Assembly (NCBI GenBank): GCA_013365365.1 | Contig: JABVXU010000174.1 | Location: forward strand, 41,893 to 105,892 | DNA length: 64,000 bases | DNA from: Cruorifilaria tuberocauda | Lineage: Eukaryota; Nematoda; Chromadorea; Rhabditida; Onchocercidae | Direction: 5' to 3' | Shown here: piece by piece, positions 61,966 through 64,000 of the stretch | How positions within the stretch are numbered: position 1 is the stretch's first letter | Layout of the letters: each line of letters starts with the position of its first letter | Program-made: the position numbers and the translations under genes | Notes under the pieces: generated by a model | What the model saw: only the letters and a program-made list of their open reading frames with translations | Database searches by the model: none | What the model was told of the DNA's origin: nothing

Positions 61966-64000
61966 GTAGCTGCGAAGCTGAATTATGGGGTTAAAGGCGA
62001 GAAGGAAAGGTGATGTCATTGGAGTAAATAGGCATTGATCATTAAGTTTCTCCTTTTGTACAGTGGATAAGGTCAAGTTACTGTACAGCTAGTTCATGAA
62101 TTGATTCCGCTTTGCGTGGTTAACTGGACGTAAGTGAATCTAAACCTGCAGAGATCAGCTTTTCTTATCATCACATCAACTTTCTCACTTTGCCTGTGCA
62201 GTGATGGGATGGTTAGCTGACTATTTAATTAGCAGCAGCTGCACTTTTGATCGTCGACTTGTTTGGATATCACTTTTCCTAACGGAGCTAACAAGTTTTG
62301 AGGTATTCACATCGTAAAAAAATGCTTCGCTTTCTAGGTATCTCTTCAAGTCTCTATTCCTTAGGAAAACCTTAGGAGAAATCAAGACAAATGTTCGAAT
62401 AAGCTCCAAACTGGTTTTTTTTAAATGAATATCAGCACTACCACGGAACAATTATAGTAAACTTCCTACAGGAGACTGCTTTTGCTTTTCGTGCTGTCAT
62501 GTGACCGAGTAAATGACACAAGAAAGATCGACGCACACTTTTAATTTGTTGATAACTACTTTTAGTTTGTGTACAAAATATTCCTCTTCTCTGCTGTAAC
62601 AAGTGGAAGCATACATACCATCGAAAATGTCACGCATTCCATAATGCAGCATTGGTAATCTCTAGGAATGTGGGGAGTGCGTAAGTATTCTCGAAAAATC
62701 TATTCAACGAAATTGGATGTTTCTGCAGAAGATTTGGAATGTGATTTCCGAAAATCTCGGGAATTGATAACTCTAATAAGTTTCCATCAATTTTGAAATG
62801 ATTTAAATTGGTTACATAAAATGCATCTAATATATATATTATTGAACTATTCCGGTGATTGGTCAAGACAGCAAAAGTGTTCAGAATCAAAAGATCTAAT
62901 GATTTTAGCACAATTCAGGATTAAAATTAGACGAAAATGAACTATTTGAAACAGAAAATATGGAAGAAATACACTTAAATACGGTAGCGATGTATTGTCA
63001 CTTCGCAAATTGATGTCCATGCATCTTTCTTAGACTCGTATGCTTTTGAATTGTTCGATTCATGGGAATTCATTTCGCTTCGTTGTGGTCGTATACCTGC
63101 ACACTACTAAAATTTCACATGTAACTCAAAGTAAAACTTGCAGGGAAGGAAATTAAAGAATCATAAAAAAACATGGGAAAGTCATCTAAATCGAAAATAG
63201 ACATTTTAACTAAACTAAATCCAAAAAATACAATTTTCATTGATACTGATCCGTAATCAGACGTAAATAATCTATTTATATTTTAACTATAAACTATGGA
63301 AAAAGCCAAAACCACTAAGACTAAAACTTATAAGATTCAACAAAAAAATGAAATAAACACAATCCGAAAAACATAAAAATAACTAATATCATAATGTAAA
63401 TAAAGAAAAATTAAAAGCAAAAAAAACCATAAAGGAACGAAACAAAAAAAATGAAAATAATAAAAATTACAAAAAAAAACAACTAAACATACCACAAAAA
63501 TAAGTCAATCAAAAAAAAATCAAATATGGCCTCTAGAGAAATCCAAAGATTCATAAACAAAATATCCAAACACATAAAAATAAATTTGAAAAACAACAAA
63601 AAAAGAAAATTAAGAAAAACCCACCAAAACTAAAAATTCAAAAATTCCAATGGAAAAAATCTTTAGTTTTGAAAATTAAAAGTTTAAAAATTAACCTAAA
63701 TCTATTTGTTATTTATTTGGTAATTTTCTTCCTCAGTATCACCTTAAATTAGTATATATGCGACTGACACACAGACAAAGATAAGCGTGCACTTATGAAA
63801 TTCAATACGGTACAGTGCAAACTTTCTATCTCTTGTGATCTTTCAAATTTTGAAAGTTGTTTAAATTGGAATAGTTTGCTGATTGGATAAGCCTACTCAA
63901 ACTTAGCCCATTGACCCAATCCAACAGCGTAATTGCTGAGACAGGTTTTTTCCAATTGTCGCTGGAAAAGCGAGGAAATGAAGGATAACGAAATCATTTG
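61966..64000. other. Right-end region without a supported gene
   Basis: A+T-rich sequence with short frames only. From about 63160 to 63700 the plus strand becomes extremely A-rich and T-poor, with many A runs of 5-10 bases. No start or splice pattern of a gene was identified up to the window edge. Confidence 0.45.

Overview
The window reads as nuclear DNA of a nematode, most likely a filarial or other spirurid worm (inference). By eye it is about 70% A+T. Genes are split into many short exons with GT-AG introns of mostly 70-1000 bases. Several start codons sit directly behind a TTTTAG or CAG acceptor with no visible upstream exon, as expected for spliced-leader trans-splicing. The gene set (patched-related, SLC13, hexosaminidase D-like, secreted glutaredoxin, DYRK1A/minibrain) is animal-like. 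I saw no operons of bacterial type, CRISPR arrays or tRNA genes. Exon coordinates were built by hand from reading-frame continuity, splice signals and remembered family motifs, without any database search.

Layout: 1.9-3.6 kb (+) holds most of a tetraspan TMEM237/JBTS14-type ciliary transition-zone protein whose 5' end is not seen. 3.6-11.4 kb has no convincing gene. 11.4-17.6 kb (+) is a 17-exon patched-related protein of about 947 residues with a sterol-sensing domain. 17.6-23.4 kb is non-coding apart from one unexplained 179-codon open frame. 23.45-28.7 kb (+) is a 16-exon SLC13 sodium/di- or tricarboxylate transporter of about 583 residues. 29.9-34.4 kb (+) is a 14-exon GH20 hexosaminidase D-like enzyme with an N-terminal membrane anchor, about 540 residues. 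34.4-37 kb is a strikingly T-rich block that may contain a decayed retroelement on the minus strand. 37.3-38.5 kb (-) holds a small Tyr/Trp-rich protein gene and a second Tyr-rich terminal exon. 38.5-44.8 kb is largely empty. 44.9-47.6 kb (+) is a small three-exon secreted glutaredoxin with a CQYS active site. 50.4-56.3 kb (-) is a complete 16-exon MBK-1/DYRK1A kinase of about 825 residues. 56.3-64 kb is the upstream region of that kinase, with a GC-rich island near 61.3-62.0 kb and a very A-rich tract near 63.2-63.7 kb.

The genes do not look like one pathway. They cover ciliary gating, sterol/lipid-related membrane traffic, metabolite import, glycan trimming, extracellular redox chemistry and nuclear kinase signalling. 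Nothing proves a new system. The observations most worth checking are the Tyr-rich gene cluster, two non-canonical splice junctions (SLC13 and GH20 genes), a perfect hairpin at a trans-splice site, the secreted monothiol-like glutaredoxin, the possible retroelement remnant, and the unexplained 179-codon frame.
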